Positions 1-8,082 of a stretch of DNA of 64,000 nt are shown in pieces. How positions within the stretch are numbered: position 1 is the stretch's first letter; every line of letters starts with the position of its first letter. Position numbers and translations under genes: made by a program. The notes under the pieces are model-generated. The model ran no database searches. It saw only the letters and a list, made by a program, of their open reading frames with translations, and was not told the DNA's origin. The DNA is taken from positions 1 to 64,000 of the forward strand of contig NZ_JAGSNF010000023.1 in assembly GCF_018139485.1 (NCBI RefSeq), read 5' to 3'. This DNA is from Phycicoccus avicenniae (GTDB lineage: Bacteria > Actinomycetota > Actinomycetes > Actinomycetales > Dermatophilaceae).

Positions 1-127
1 AGACCTCGACACCGTCGCCGACGGCCTCAACAACCGCCCCCGGATGACCCTCGGCTGGCACACCCCCGCCGAAGCCCTCGCCGACGTAGCCTGAAACCCC
101 CCGTTGCACTCACCGATTGAATCCGCC
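1..127 (+). mobile_element. Right end of an IS30-family insertion sequence
   Basis: Only the last third of a percent of this window is mobile DNA: the C-terminus of an IS30-type transposase, then a 26-bp segment at 102-127. That segment contains GTTGC followed about 8 nt later by ATTGAATC, which is the spacing and wording of the right inverted repeat of IS30 as I remember it (about 18 of 26 positions agree). The left end and most of the transposase lie outside the window, so target duplication and completeness cannot be judged. The boundary at 127 is inferred from the repeat alignment. Confidence 0.7.
2..94 (+). CDS. IS30-family transposase, C-terminal fragment (5' end outside window)
   Basis: The first in-frame codons encode about 30 residues ending in a TGA at 92-94. 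The segment LNNRPRMTLGWHTPAEAL is the characteristic end of IS30-family DDE transposases (usual form LNxRPRKTLGWxTPAEAL), which follows the final catalytic Glu region. It would belong to the enzyme that cuts and joins the inverted-repeat ends. Whether the full gene is intact upstream cannot be seen. The stop lies only 7 nt before the putative right inverted repeat, as expected for this family. Confidence 0.85.
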   Translation, partial: DLDTVADGLNNRPRMTLGWHTPAEALADVA

Positions 128-153
128 GCCGATCCGTCTGCGTGTTGCCCGAT

Positions 154-271
154 CTCGACCGACCTCCCAGCTCGACCGACCTTCCGGCTCGACGGACCTT
201 CCGGCTCGACCGACCTTCCGGCTCGACGGACCTCCGGCTCGACGGACCTCCCGGCTCGACGGACCTCCCGG
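154..271. repeat. Seven-copy 17-bp tandem repeat array
   Basis: Seven head-to-tail copies of CTCGACSGACCTYCCGG start at 154, 171, 188, 205, 222, 238 and 255; the fifth copy is 16 bp. Copies differ at one to three positions. The array sits in the 229-bp gap between the IS30 end and the 3' end of the ECF transporter gene. There are no spacers, so it is not CRISPR-like, and the 17-bp period breaks any reading frame, so it is not coding. It could be a replication-slippage array or a set of binding sites. Confidence 0.9.
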
Positions 272-323
272 CTCGGCGAAGCACGGGGGCGACGACCGGG
301 TCGACCTGCCGACGACGCGTCGG

Positions 324-2558
324 TCAGCGGGCGGTGACGGCGACGACGAGCGGGATCGTCGAGGCGAGCACGAGGACGGTGTCCCGGACCCGCCATGGCG
401 CCGGCGCCCACCACGTCCGTCGCTGGGCGGTCGCGAACCCGCGGGCGTCCATCGCGACGGCGAGCTCGGCGGCGGACCGCAGCGTCCGCACGAGCAGGCC
501 CATCGTCGCGGCCCCGAGGTACGCGGCGACCGAGCGCGGGTGCCGCCAGGAGACCCCGAGGCCCCGGACCCGCCTTGCCCGGCCGATCTCGCTCCACACG
601 GCACCGAAGGTGTGCACCCGCTGCAGCGCCGCCGCGACGGCGACGACCGGGCGGTCGGGCAGCCCGAGGCGCTGGCCCAGGTGGTCGCCGAGCCGGTCGG
701 GGTCGACCCACGGGACGAGCACCGCGGACGGCAGGACGATGACGAGCACCCGGAGGGCGACGGTGGCGGCGGCGTCGACGTCCTGACCGGCGAGCAGCCA
801 CGTCGACCACGCGACGGACACCGCGGCGAGCAGGCCGGGCAGCATCCGCAGCCCGACCCGCCGCAGCCGCGCCGGCGGGCGGTCCCCGGCGCCCGGCGCC
901 GCCAGCCCGACGACGGTGAGCACCGCCTGCACGGCGAGCACGGCGAGCGAGGTCGACCAGTGCGGCGACAGCACCCCCGCGGGGACGCCGAGGAGGGCCC
1001 CGCCGAGGAGCGCGAGCGGCCCGCAGCGGGCGACGAGCGGCACCCGGGCGGGGGGCGGCTCGGTCGGCGGTGGCGGCGGCACCGTCCGGTGCACGACCTC
1101 GGCACGCGCGACGACGACGGGGTCGTGCGTCGCGGCGACGACCGCGCCGCCCGCCGCGCGGTAGGCGGCGACGAGACCGACGAGGGCCGCCCAGGTGTGG
1201 CGGTCCTGCCCGACGGTGGGCTCGTCGGCCAGCAGCACCGCGGGTCCGTGGAGGACGGCGGCGGCGACCGCGAGCCGTCGCTGCTCGCCCCCGGACAGCT
1301 CCCGGGGGTCGGCGTCCGTGAGACGGCCGAGGTCGAGCGCCTCGAGGAGCCGGCGGGCGCGGTCCTCGACGTCGGGGCCGTCGTGGCCGAGCGAGCGCGA
1401 CGTCACGAGGACCTCGTCGAGGACCCGCCCCGTGACGATCGTCGAGCTGGCCCACTGGGGGACCCACGCGAGGACCGAGGCCAGGGCCGCGGCACCGAGG
1501 TCCCCGGGCGCCACCGGGCCCTCGGGACCCGTGACCCGGACGGCCCCCTCGGGCTCGCCGTCGAGGAAGCCCGCGAGCGCGGAGAGCACCGTCGACTTCC
1601 CGGACCCGCTCGCCCCGACGAGGGCGGTGAGGGTCCCCGGGTGCGCCGCCAGCGGGTCGCCGAGGACGGCCGCCCGCCGGGTGCGCGCCGTGCCGTCGAG
1701 CAGCCGGGTCGTGCGGTCGACGGCGAACGGGTCCGCGGTGAGCGCTGCCCCGGGCACCGCACCGACCGCGAGGAGCGAGGGGTCGACCGGGGTCGGCTCC
1801 GGCGGCGGCACGCCCGGCACCCAGATGCCCATCGCGAGCAGGCGATCCCGTTCGAGCGCGAGGACCTCGCCCACCGGCCCGTCGGCGACGACGCGGCCGT
1901 CGTCCGAGAGCACGACGAGACGCTCGACGAGGTCGACCCACGGCTCGAGGACGTGCTCGACGACGACGAGGGTCCGCTCACCGTCGCGGGCGAGGCCGGC
2001 GACGGCCGAGCGCACCTCCGCGGCGCACTCCGGGTCGAGCATGGCCGTCGGCTCGTCGAGCAGGACGAGGGACGGGTCGAGCGCGAGCGTCCCGGCGAGG
2101 GCGAGCCGCTGGGTCTGCCCGCCGGACAGCGCCGAGGTCGGGGTGTCGAGGTCGAGGTGGCCGAGGCCGACGGCGGCCAGGGCCCCGGTGACGACCGGCG
2201 GCATCGCCTCGCGGGCCGTCCCGACGTTCTCGAGCCCGAAGGCGACGTCCCGGCCCACGGTCGCCGCGACGACCCCGGCGCCCGGCTCCTGGAGGACGAG
2301 GCCGACGGCTCCCGGCCGGGTGCCCGGGTCGTCGCCGTCGAGCGTCACCGCCCCGCCGAGCTCCCCCGCCTCGACCGTGCCGAGGAGCCCGGTGAGCGCA
2401 CGCAGCAGGGTGGACTTGCCGGACCCGGACGGGCCGACGAGCAGGACCCGCTCGCCGGGGCGGACCGTGAGCGAGACCTCGCGCAGCACCGGCTCGCGCC
2501 GCCCGTAGGGGCGCCAGGTGAGCCGGTCGACCTCGACCCGCCCGCGGACGGCGGACAC
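324..2558 (-). CDS. ECF transporter, fused ATPase-ATPase-transmembrane (EcfA-A'-T) subunit, YkoD/YkoC type
   Basis: This 744-aa protein would energise uptake of a thiamine precursor by an energy-coupling-factor importer. The first ABC domain (about 1-240) has Walker A GPSGSGKST at 42-50, LSGGQ near 144 and LVLLDEPT near 164. The second (about 265-490) has GASGSGKST at 315-323, LSGGEQ at 421 and VLLADEPT at 441. A proline-rich linker leads to an EcfT-like membrane domain (about 505-744) carrying the Ala-Arg-Gly coupling motif (MDARGF) near the end. Fusion of all three parts is seen in actinobacterial YkoEDC systems. The GTG start at 2558 lies 7 nt after the ykoE stop, so the two are cotranscribed under the TPP riboswitch. 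Substrate is inferred from YkoE and the riboswitch. Confidence 0.9.
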   Translation of the reverse strand: MSAVRGRVEVDRLTWRPYGRREPVLREVSLTVRPGERVLLVGPSGSGKSTLLRALTGLLGTVEAGELGGAVTLDGDDPGTRPGAVGLVLQEPGAGVVAATVGRDVAFGLENVGTAREAMPPVVTGALAAVGLGHLDLDTPTSALSGGQTQRLALAGTLALDPSLVLLDEPTAMLDPECAAEVRSAVAGLARDGERTLVVVEHVLEPWVDLVERLVVLSDDGRVVADGPVGEVLALERDRLLAMGIWVPGVPPPEPTPVDPSLLAVGAVPGAALTADPFAVDRTTRLLDGTARTRRAAVLGDPLAAHPGTLTALVGASGSGKSTVLSALAGFLDGEPEGAVRVTGPEGPVAPGDLGAAALASVLAWVPQWASSTIVTGRVLDEVLVTSRSLGHDGPDVEDRARRLLEALDLGRLTDADPRELSGGEQRRLAVAAAVLHGPAVLLADEPTVGQDRHTWAALVGLVAAYRAAGGAVVAATHDPVVVARAEVVHRTVPPPPPTEPPPARVPLVARCGPLALLGGALLGVPAGVLSPHWSTSLAVLAVQAVLTVVGLAAPGAGDRPPARLRRVGLRMLPGLLAAVSVAWSTWLLAGQDVDAAATVALRVLVIVLPSAVLVPWVDPDRLGDHLGQRLGLPDRPVVAVAAALQRVHTFGAVWSEIGRARRVRGLGVSWRHPRSVAAYLGAATMGLLVRTLRSAAELAVAMDARGFATAQRRTWWAPAPWRVRDTVLVLASTIPLVVAVTAR

Positions 2559-2565
2559 CGCCGGC

Positions 2566-3282
2566 TCAGACAGCCCGGGTCTCCCGGTGCTCCTGGCCGG
2601 CGGGGAACGCCGACAGCGCGCCCGCCCGGGCGAGCGCCCGGGTGAGCAGCCAGGCGACGACCCCGGCGAGCACGACGCCGGAGACCCCCATCGCCGCGAG
2701 GTAGACGAGCTTGTCGCGCAGGACCCACTCGGCGTACCAGCCGCCGCCGTTCGCGAGGACGGACAGGACCGGGACGTCGGCCCACGAGGCGGGGAAGCTG
2801 ACGGTCTCGAAGAGCCACTCCAGCGGCGCGGAGAGCGCCCCGGCGAGCGCGGCGGCGCCGATGCCGAAGAACCGGTAGCCGAAGATCGCGAAGGCGATCT
2901 CGGCGCCGAGGCCCTGGAGGATGCCGGAGACGAGGACGGTCGCGCCCCACTCCGTCCCGGGGACCATCGACACGAGCGCGGCGACCACCTCGCACAGCAG
3001 GGCGGCGCCCGGGCGGCGGACGACGAGCCCGCCGATGACGCCGGCGAGGAACCAGGTGCCGACGAAGAGCCCCATGAGCGGGGCGTAGCCGATCTTCAGC
3101 GCGGTGATCGGCCCGTTGTAGACGATGCCCCAGCCCCAGAAGGCGACCCCGAGGGCCGCCCCGAGGAAGGTGACGGTGAGGATGTCGACGGTGCGCCACC
3201 CCATGAGCGGGCGGGTCGCGGTGATCGACCCGCGGCGGGCGGTGACGTCGGACGTGGTGGACGGACGCGTGGGTGCAGACAT
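2566..3282 (-). CDS. ykoE: ECF transporter substrate-binding (S) component, YkoE family
   Basis: A 238-aa integral membrane protein with about six hydrophobic segments, matching YkoE S-components that bind thiamine or its hydroxymethylpyrimidine moiety. The start is the ATG at 3280-3282 (MSAPTRPS...), just inside the end of the TPP riboswitch. Longer readings would begin within the aptamer and are rejected. It is the first gene of a two-gene unit with the fused ATPase/T subunit, and the two form a complete ECF transporter. Expression should fall when thiamine pyrophosphate is plentiful. The purine-rich end of the aptamer lies about 13 nt before the ATG, so control could be translational. Substrate identity between thiamine and HMP is not resolved. 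Confidence 0.88.
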   Translation of the reverse strand: MSAPTRPSTTSDVTARRGSITATRPLMGWRTVDILTVTFLGAALGVAFWGWGIVYNGPITALKIGYAPLMGLFVGTWFLAGVIGGLVVRRPGAALLCEVVAALVSMVPGTEWGATVLVSGILQGLGAEIAFAIFGYRFFGIGAAALAGALSAPLEWLFETVSFPASWADVPVLSVLANGGGWYAEWVLRDKLVYLAAMGVSGVVLAGVVAWLLTRALARAGALSAFPAGQEHRETRAV

Positions 3283-3294
3283 GGCAGTTGCACG

Positions 3295-3383
3295 ACTCCC
3301 TATCGCCGGTGCTAACCGGATCAGGTTCAAGGGTCTGCGGCGGACCGCACTCTCAGCGCCGGGTGGCGCTCCCCTGTCGGTGG
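3295..3383 (-). ncRNA. TPP (thi-box) riboswitch
   Basis: Read on the minus strand this segment contains the diagnostic TPP-aptamer elements in order: GGGGAGC opening, CTGAGAG near 3349-3355, then CAGACCCTTGAACCTGATC and GGTTAGCACC, closing with GGGAGT at about 3295. Spacing and sequence match the THI element almost perfectly. It lies directly upstream of ykoE on the same strand. Binding of thiamine pyrophosphate would switch off the ECF transporter downstream. A -10-like TATGGT sits at 3397-3392 just before the aptamer. A long U-tract terminator is not visible, so start-site occlusion is the likelier mechanism. Confidence 0.97.
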
Positions 3384-3476
3384 ACCCCGCCACCATAACG
3401 CGCTCGGGGATACAGTGGCCAGGACGGGCCGCCGCGCCCGTCCGACCACCTCCGCGAGCCACGGAAGGACGCGCCC

Positions 3477-3755
3477 ATGGGCACCCTCGCTTGGAAACTC
3501 CTCGGCACCGGGGGACCGATCCTCGCCGGCATCCTCGCCACGAAGGCCGTCAACGCCGTATGGGCCAAGGCCGGCCAGGACGAGATCAACCCGAAGAACC
3601 CCGACGCCCCCGTCGTCAAGGCCCTCGCCTACGCGGCGATCATGGGTCTCGCGGTCGGCGCCGCCCGCACCCTCACCGAGCGCAAGGCCGCGTCGTACTA
3701 CCGCAACTCCTCGGGCCACCTGCCGAAGGAGATCAAGGTCGAGCCGATCTCGTGA
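3477..3755 (+). CDS. DUF4235 family small membrane protein
   Basis: A 92-aa protein with two hydrophobic segments (about residues 5-30 and 50-65) separated by a short polar loop, ending in a basic, positively charged tail. It matches the DUF4235 family, small actinobacterial membrane-associated proteins of unknown function. The ATG is preceded by GGAAGG at a normal distance, and a -10-like TACAGT lies at 3411. Its stop overlaps the GTG start of the next gene by 4 bp, so it is the first member of a coupled three-gene run. No role can be assigned. Confidence 0.85.
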   Translation: MGTLAWKLLGTGGPILAGILATKAVNAVWAKAGQDEINPKNPDAPVVKALAYAAIMGLAVGAARTLTERKAASYYRNSSGHLPKEIKVEPIS

Positions 3756-4255
3756 GCGAGGCCGCACCGGGCGACCCGGCCGCGGAGGCCGCCGCCCGCG
3801 CCCGGGCCGCGGTCGCGACGTCGGGGCTGGCCTACGAGATCACCGAGCACGGTCGCGTCCGCTCGCTCGCGGAGGCCGCCGCGGCCCGCGGCGTCGAGCC
3901 GGGCGGGATCGTCAAGACGCTCGTCGTCCGCCGCGCCGAGGACGACTATCTCTTCGTCCTCGTCCCCGGCGACCGCGAGATCTCCTGGCCGAAGCTGCGG
4001 GCCCACCTCGGCGTCAACCGCATCTCGATGCCAGACGCCGACACCGCCCGTGAGGTCACGGGCTACGAGCGGGGCACCATCACCCCGTTCGGCTCGCTGC
4101 GCCGGCTGCCGGTCCTCGCCGATGCCACGATCACCGGTCGCACCGTGTCCGTCGGGGCCGGGGCGCACGGGGTCGCGGCGACGGTCGGGGCCGACGCCCT
4201 CGTCGCCGTGCTCGACGCCGACGTCGCGGACGTCACCGACCCCGTCGCCGGGTGA
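3752..4255 (+). CDS. YbaK/EbsC-type aminoacyl-tRNA deacylase
   Basis: A 167-aa single-domain protein of the YbaK/ProX fold, which hydrolyses mischarged aminoacyl-tRNAs in trans. Supporting features are the conserved IVKTLVV strand near residue 51, the acidic/Lys pocket region (DREISWPKL) and the GxxxxGxxTPFG stretch (YERGTITPFG) that lines the substrate pocket. The start is GTG at 3752, overlapping the DUF4235 stop as GTGA. The alternative longer frame upstream runs through the riboswitch and DUF4235 and is not coding. The stop overlaps the next GTG in the same way. Which amino acid it edits is not predictable here. Confidence 0.9.
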   Translation: MSEAAPGDPAAEAAARARAAVATSGLAYEITEHGRVRSLAEAAAARGVEPGGIVKTLVVRRAEDDYLFVLVPGDREISWPKLRAHLGVNRISMPDADTAREVTGYERGTITPFGSLRRLPVLADATITGRTVSVGAGAHGVAATVGADALVAVLDADVADVTDPVAG

Positions 4256-4941
4256 CCGAGCGCCGCCGCGTCGACGGCGATCGGACCGTGCTGTCGGTCC
4301 TCACACTGCGCTGCGCCGCGCCGACCGGGCCCGACGTCGTCCTCGTCCACGGGACGGGATCCGACGCGACGACCTGGGACGAGGTCGCCGTGGGACTGGG
4401 GACGGACCGCACCGTCCACGCCGTCGACCTGCGTGGACACGGACGCAGCGACCGGCCCGGCACGTACTCGGTGGCCCTCATGGCCCAGGACCTCGCGCAG
4501 GTCCTGCCGCACCTCGTGGCCGGTCCCGTCGACCTCGCCGGGCACTCGCTGGGCGGGCTCGTCGCCCTGCGCCTCGCCGACGACCGCCCCGACCTCGTCC
4601 GTCGGCTCGTCCTCGAGGACGTCGGTCGGCTCCACCCGCGCCCGCCGACCGCGCCTGCGCGCCCGGACGAGGACCCCGGCTTCGACTGGCGCGTCGTCGA
4701 GCAGGTCCGCCCGGAGGTCGACGACCCCGCTGCAGACTGGCCGGACCTCCTCGCACGGCTCAGGCCCCCGGTCCTGGTCGTCGCCGGCGGTCCCGAGCGC
4801 TTCGTCGACGAGTCGCACGTCCATGAGCTCGTCGACCTCGTCCCCGACGGCCGGTCGCTGACCCTGGGGACCGGACACGAGGTGCACCTCGGCGCGCCGG
4901 CGGCGTTCGTCACGGCCGTGCGGACGTTCCTCGACGGGTGA
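4252..4941 (+). CDS. Alpha/beta-fold hydrolase
   Basis: A 229-aa serine hydrolase. It shows the oxyanion-hole segment LVHGTG, the nucleophile elbow GHSLGG (Ser near residue 99), an acid residue region before strand 7, and the catalytic His in GTGHEVHLG near the C-terminus. The cap is short, giving a compact enzyme of the kind that includes esterases and haloperoxidase-like proteins. It begins with GTG overlapping the deacylase stop by 4 bp and ends the coupled run. The substrate is unknown. Confidence 0.88.
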   Translation: MTERRRVDGDRTVLSVLTLRCAAPTGPDVVLVHGTGSDATTWDEVAVGLGTDRTVHAVDLRGHGRSDRPGTYSVALMAQDLAQVLPHLVAGPVDLAGHSLGGLVALRLADDRPDLVRRLVLEDVGRLHPRPPTAPARPDEDPGFDWRVVEQVRPEVDDPAADWPDLLARLRPPVLVVAGGPERFVDESHVHELVDLVPDGRSLTLGTGHEVHLGAPAAFVTAVRTFLDG

Positions 4942-5014
4942 GCGGCCCGGGCACCGCTTGCCGGTCCGGCAACGGGACGCGGCGTCGAGCGACGGGCGGC
5001 AGCAGACTCCTGCC

Positions 5015-5659
5015 ATGACCGACATGAGCAGCCAGGAGCTGTGGGACGAGCTGTACTCCGAGCAGGACCACGTGTGGAGCGGGGCGCCGAACCACGCGCT
5101 CACCGTCGAGGTCGCCGACCTCGCCCCGGGCCGGGCGCTCGACGTCGGCTGCGGGGAGGGCGCGGACGCGGTGTGGCTCGCCCGGCGGGGCTGGGCCGTC
5201 ACCGGCGTCGACCCCTCGACCGTCGCCCTGGGGCGCGCCCGGCGGCAGGGCGCCGACGCGCGGGTCGACGTCGACTGGCGGCACGGCGTCCTCGCCGACC
5301 TGGACCTGCCGGGCGCCGGCTTCGACCTCGTCTCGGCCTTCTACGCCGTCCTGCCGCGGGAGACCGACCCGGTGCCGCGGCTCGTCTCGCTCGTGGCTCC
5401 CGGCGGGACGCTGCTCGTCGTCCACCACGACATGGTCGGCGACGGTCACGGGCACGGCGACCACGAGCACGGCGACCCGGTGGACGAGCCGGACCCCCGC
5501 TTCGACCACGAGGCGCTCGTGATGCCGGACGAGGTGGCGGCGGCGCTCGGCGACGGGTGGACCGTGCACGGCCCGGAGCTCCGCGACCGCGTCATCGACG
5601 GCGGCCGGGGCGGGCACCACGTCCGCGACGTCGTCGTCCGCGCCGTCCGGAGGGCGTGA
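5015..5659 (+). CDS. Class I SAM-dependent methyltransferase
   Basis: A 214-aa protein with motif I DVGCGEGADAVWLA, an acidic motif II (GVDPS) and a post-I aspartate region, all typical of Rossmann-fold methyltransferases. A histidine-rich loop (HGHGDHEHGD, about residues 145-160) is unusual and could bind metal. The ATG at 5015 fits the start of family members, and CAGACT lies exactly 6 nt upstream, resembling the leaderless -10 boxes seen elsewhere in the window. It resembles the TehB/thiol methyltransferase group in size and layout, but the acceptor is not identifiable. Confidence 0.85.
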   Translation: MTDMSSQELWDELYSEQDHVWSGAPNHALTVEVADLAPGRALDVGCGEGADAVWLARRGWAVTGVDPSTVALGRARRQGADARVDVDWRHGVLADLDLPGAGFDLVSAFYAVLPRETDPVPRLVSLVAPGGTLLVVHHDMVGDGHGHGDHEHGDPVDEPDPRFDHEALVMPDEVAAALGDGWTVHGPELRDRVIDGGRGGHHVRDVVVRAVRRA

Positions 5660-5716
5660 GGGTCGACCCCGCCGGGTAGGGCCGTCACACTGGAGACCCA
5701 GCACGACGGAGGTGTG

Positions 5717-7474
5717 ATGGACCCCCGCCCCACGGACTCCTCGGGGACCGGGCCTGCGAGCAGGGAGCCCCCGGGCACCGGACCCTCGTCGACCGGGCCT
5801 CCGGGCGCCGGTCCTGAGAGCACGGGCCATCCGGGCACCGGGCCCTCGTCGACCGGGCCCCCGGACCGCGCGGACGCGAACCCGGCGGCCTCCGGGTCGG
5901 CGCGCGGCCGGCCCGCGGCGGCCGGGCCGCTCACGGCGGTCGGTGTCGTGCTCGCCGCGCTCCTGGCCGCGGCCGGTCGGGTGCCGGCGCTCGGGCAGAG
6001 CCTGCGGCCGGACGAGTCCGGCTACACCCTCGTCGCCCGCGCGTGGGACCCACGGCCGAGCGACCCCTACGGCGAGTACTGGGTCGACCGGCCCCCGCTG
6101 CTCGTCGCCGTCTTCCGCCTCTCCGACGCCCTCGGCGGCCCGTCCGCGATCCGCTGGGTGGCGCTCGCGGCATGTGTCCTCTTCGTCCTCGCGACGGCGG
6201 CCGCGGCGCTCGAGGTCGTCCGGCAGGTGCGACCGGGCGCGACGCCCGGCGTCGTCGCGGCCGTCGTCGTCCCGAGCGCCCTCGCCGCCGCGGCCCTGAC
6301 CTCGAACTCCTCGGTCGACGCGGTGCTCGCCAAGGGCGAGGTGCTCTCGCTGCCCCTGCTCACCGGCGCGGTGTGGCTGTCGCTGCGGGCCGTCCGGACG
6401 GGGTCGATCGCCCTCGTCGCGCTCGCCGGTGTCCTCGCGGGCCTGCCCCCGGGACTGAAGCAGAACCTCGTCGGCGCGGTGGTGTTCGGGATCGTCCTGC
6501 TCCTCGCCACACGCCTGCGAGGGGGCCTGGCGACCGGCGCGACGCTGCGCATGCTCGGGGCGTTCGTCGGCGGGGCCGCCCTGCACGTCGTCGCGACCCT
6601 GATCTGGGCGAGCGTCGCCGGCGTCCGGTGGGGCGCCCTCTGGTACGCCGTCGCCGGGGTCCGCTCGGACGCCCTCGACACCATCGCGTCGCAGAGCCTG
6701 TACACCGCCCTGCGCCGGGGGACGACGCTCGCGGAGGTCGGGATCACCTCCGGGCTCGTCGTCGTCCTCGCGTGGTTCGTGCTCCGCGCGGTCCGGCGCC
6801 ACCGGGTGCTCACCCCGGTCTCCGTCGCCCTCGTCGTCATGGTCCTCGTCGACGGGGTCGGGCTGCTCCTCGGCGGCAGCTACTGGGTCACCTACCTCGT
6901 CCCGCTCTACCCGGCCGCGGCCCTGGCCCTCGCCGTCCTGCTCGCCGCCGGCACCGAGGACCGGACCCGCCGCACCGACCGCGGGGTCGGGGCGGCCCTC
7001 GTCACCGTCGTCGTGGCCTCCTCCGTCGCGGCGGGCATCGGGGACCTGCGGACGTGGCCGCAGTCCCAGCGGCCGACCAGCCGGGTGCTGCTCGGCGCCT
7101 CGATCGGCGCCGCCTCGCAGCCCGGCGACACCCTGACGCTGTTCCGCGGCTCCGCCGACGTCCAGCTGGCGTCGGGGCTGCCCTCGCCCTACCCGTACCT
7201 GTGGAGCGTGCCGGGTCGGGTCCTCGACCCGACGGCGCAGGAGCTCGCGGACCTCATGCGAGGGCCGGACGCACCGACGTGGTTCGTCCTCGCCTACGAC
7301 CTGGACACGGCGGGGACCCCCGCCCCGCGGACCGTCGGCCCGGTGCTCGAGGAGCGGTACGTCGAGATCGGGACGGGCTGCGGCGGGATGCCGGTGTACC
7401 GCCTCGCGGACGAGCCGAGACCGGACCCCGTCCTGCGGTGCGGGCCCCTACGCGCGGCGGCCGAGGACGGCTGA
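5717..7474 (+). CDS. GT-C-type glycosyltransferase-like integral membrane protein with repetitive N-terminal tail
   Basis: A 585-aa protein. Residues 1-70 are a Gly/Pro/Ser/Thr-rich cytoplasmic-looking tail containing four 10-residue repeats. After this come about ten membrane segments. The first outer loop after TM1 holds RPDESGY, the Asp-Glu motif typical of ArnT/PMT-like (GT39, GT83) lipid-linked sugar transferases, followed by DRPPLLV. This suggests it moves a sugar from a polyprenyl carrier to a cell-envelope acceptor. The start is chosen at ATG 5717, with GGAGG a few nt before it; GTG 5714 is possible. The acceptor and sugar are unknown. Confidence 0.8.
   Translation: MDPRPTDSSGTGPASREPPGTGPSSTGPPGAGPESTGHPGTGPSSTGPPDRADANPAASGSARGRPAAAGPLTAVGVVLAALLAAAGRVPALGQSLRPDESGYTLVARAWDPRPSDPYGEYWVDRPPLLVAVFRLSDALGGPSAIRWVALAACVLFVLATAAAALEVVRQVRPGATPGVVAAVVVPSALAAAALTSNSSVDAVLAKGEVLSLPLLTGAVWLSLRAVRTGSIALVALAGVLAGLPPGLKQNLVGAVVFGIVLLLATRLRGGLATGATLRMLGAFVGGAALHVVATLIWASVAGVRWGALWYAVAGVRSDALDTIASQSLYTALRRGTTLAEVGITSGLVVVLAWFVLRAVRRHRVLTPVSVALVVMVLVDGVGLLLGGSYWVTYLVPLYPAAALALAVLLAAGTEDRTRRTDRGVGAALVTVVVASSVAAGIGDLRTWPQSQRPTSRVLLGASIGAASQPGDTLTLFRGSADVQLASGLPSPYPYLWSVPGRVLDPTAQELADLMRGPDAPTWFVLAYDLDTAGTPAPRTVGPVLEERYVEIGTGCGGMPVYRLADEPRPDPVLRCGPLRAAAEDG
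5744..5863 (+). repeat. In-frame 30-bp tandem repeat (four copies) encoding GxGPxSxxxP units
   Basis: Residues 10-49 of the GT-C-like protein are four 10-residue units: GTGPASREPP, GTGPSSTGPP, GAGPESTGHP and GTGPSSTGPP. Copies two and four are nearly identical at the DNA level over about 30 bp. The period is a multiple of three, so copy-number change would keep the frame and only alter tail length. Confidence 0.85.
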
Positions 7475-7484
7475 GGCAGGCACC

Positions 7485-7490
7485 TACGCT
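7485..7490 (+). promoter_or_regulatory. Leaderless-type -10 box (TACGCT)
   Basis: TACGCT ends 6 nt before the ATG of the MobA-like gene at 7497, the spacing expected when transcription starts at or next to the start codon. Confidence 0.55.
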
Positions 7491-7496
7491 CGGACG

Positions 7497-8072
7497 ATGA
7501 GCACCGGCACCGGCACCGGCACCGTCACCGTCGTCGTCCTCGCCGGCGGCCGCTCGACGCGGTTCGGCGCGGACAAGCTCGCAGCGTCCCTGGGCGGCGG
7601 CACCGTCCTGGACCACCTGCTCCAGGCCCTGCCGGCGCATTGGTCCGTCGTGGCCGTCGGGGGCCGACGGGACACCGCGCGCCCGGTGACGTGGGCGCGG
7701 GAGAGACCGGCGGGCGCGGGTCCGCTCGCCGCCGTGCTCACCGGTGCCGGAGCCGCCGGGACCGACCTCCTCGCCGTCGTCGCAGGGGACATGCCGCACG
7801 CCGCCCCTGCGCTCGTCGACCTCGTCGCGGCGCTGGACGGGGCCGCGCCGGACGTCGCCGCCGTCGTCGCCGTCGACGACGAGGGGGTGCCCAACCCGCT
7901 GCTCGCGGCCTACCGGACCCCCGCCCTCCTCGCCGCCGCCCCCGAGGACCCCGCAGGGGTGCCCGCCCGCCGCCTCCTCGGCCTGCCGCACCGCAGGGTC
8001 GCGGTCACCGGCCGGGCGGGCCGGGACGTCGACACCCCCGCCGACCTGGCCGCGCTCGACGACGACGCCTAG
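7497..8072 (+). CDS. MobA-like molybdenum cofactor nucleotidyltransferase
   Basis: A 191-aa NTP-transferase with the N-terminal LAGGRSTRFGADK signature that binds the nucleotide phosphate, and a metal-binding aspartate in AGDMPHA near residue 100. These are the hallmarks of MobA, which attaches GMP to molybdopterin to form the guanine dinucleotide cofactor. The opening GTGTGTGT repeat is encoded by a short GGCACC repeat. A TAnnnT box lies 6 nt before the ATG and no ribosome-binding site is visible. Its product would be needed by the DMSO-reductase-family enzyme at 53661-55820. A MocA-like or other nucleotidyltransferase role is possible. Confidence 0.8.
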   Translation: MSTGTGTGTVTVVVLAGGRSTRFGADKLAASLGGGTVLDHLLQALPAHWSVVAVGGRRDTARPVTWARERPAGAGPLAAVLTGAGAAGTDLLAVVAGDMPHAAPALVDLVAALDGAAPDVAAVVAVDDEGVPNPLLAAYRTPALLAAAPEDPAGVPARRLLGLPHRRVAVTGRAGRDVDTPADLAALDDDA

Positions 8073-8075
8073 CCT
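8070..8075 (+). promoter_or_regulatory. Leaderless-type -10 box (TAGCCT)
   Basis: TAGCCT overlaps the stop of the preceding gene and ends 7 nt before the ATG of the quinone oxidoreductase gene at 8083. Confidence 0.55.
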
Positions 8076-8082
8076 CGCAGGT

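Noticed and set aside
154-271. Tandem array considered as a CRISPR remnant
   Set aside because: The 17-bp copies abut with no spacers and there are no cas genes.
117-2645. An 840-codon plus-strand frame across the ECF transporter gene
   Set aside because: Low-complexity Arg/Gly/Asp/Glu translation, and the minus strand carries two complete ABC domains and an EcfT domain.
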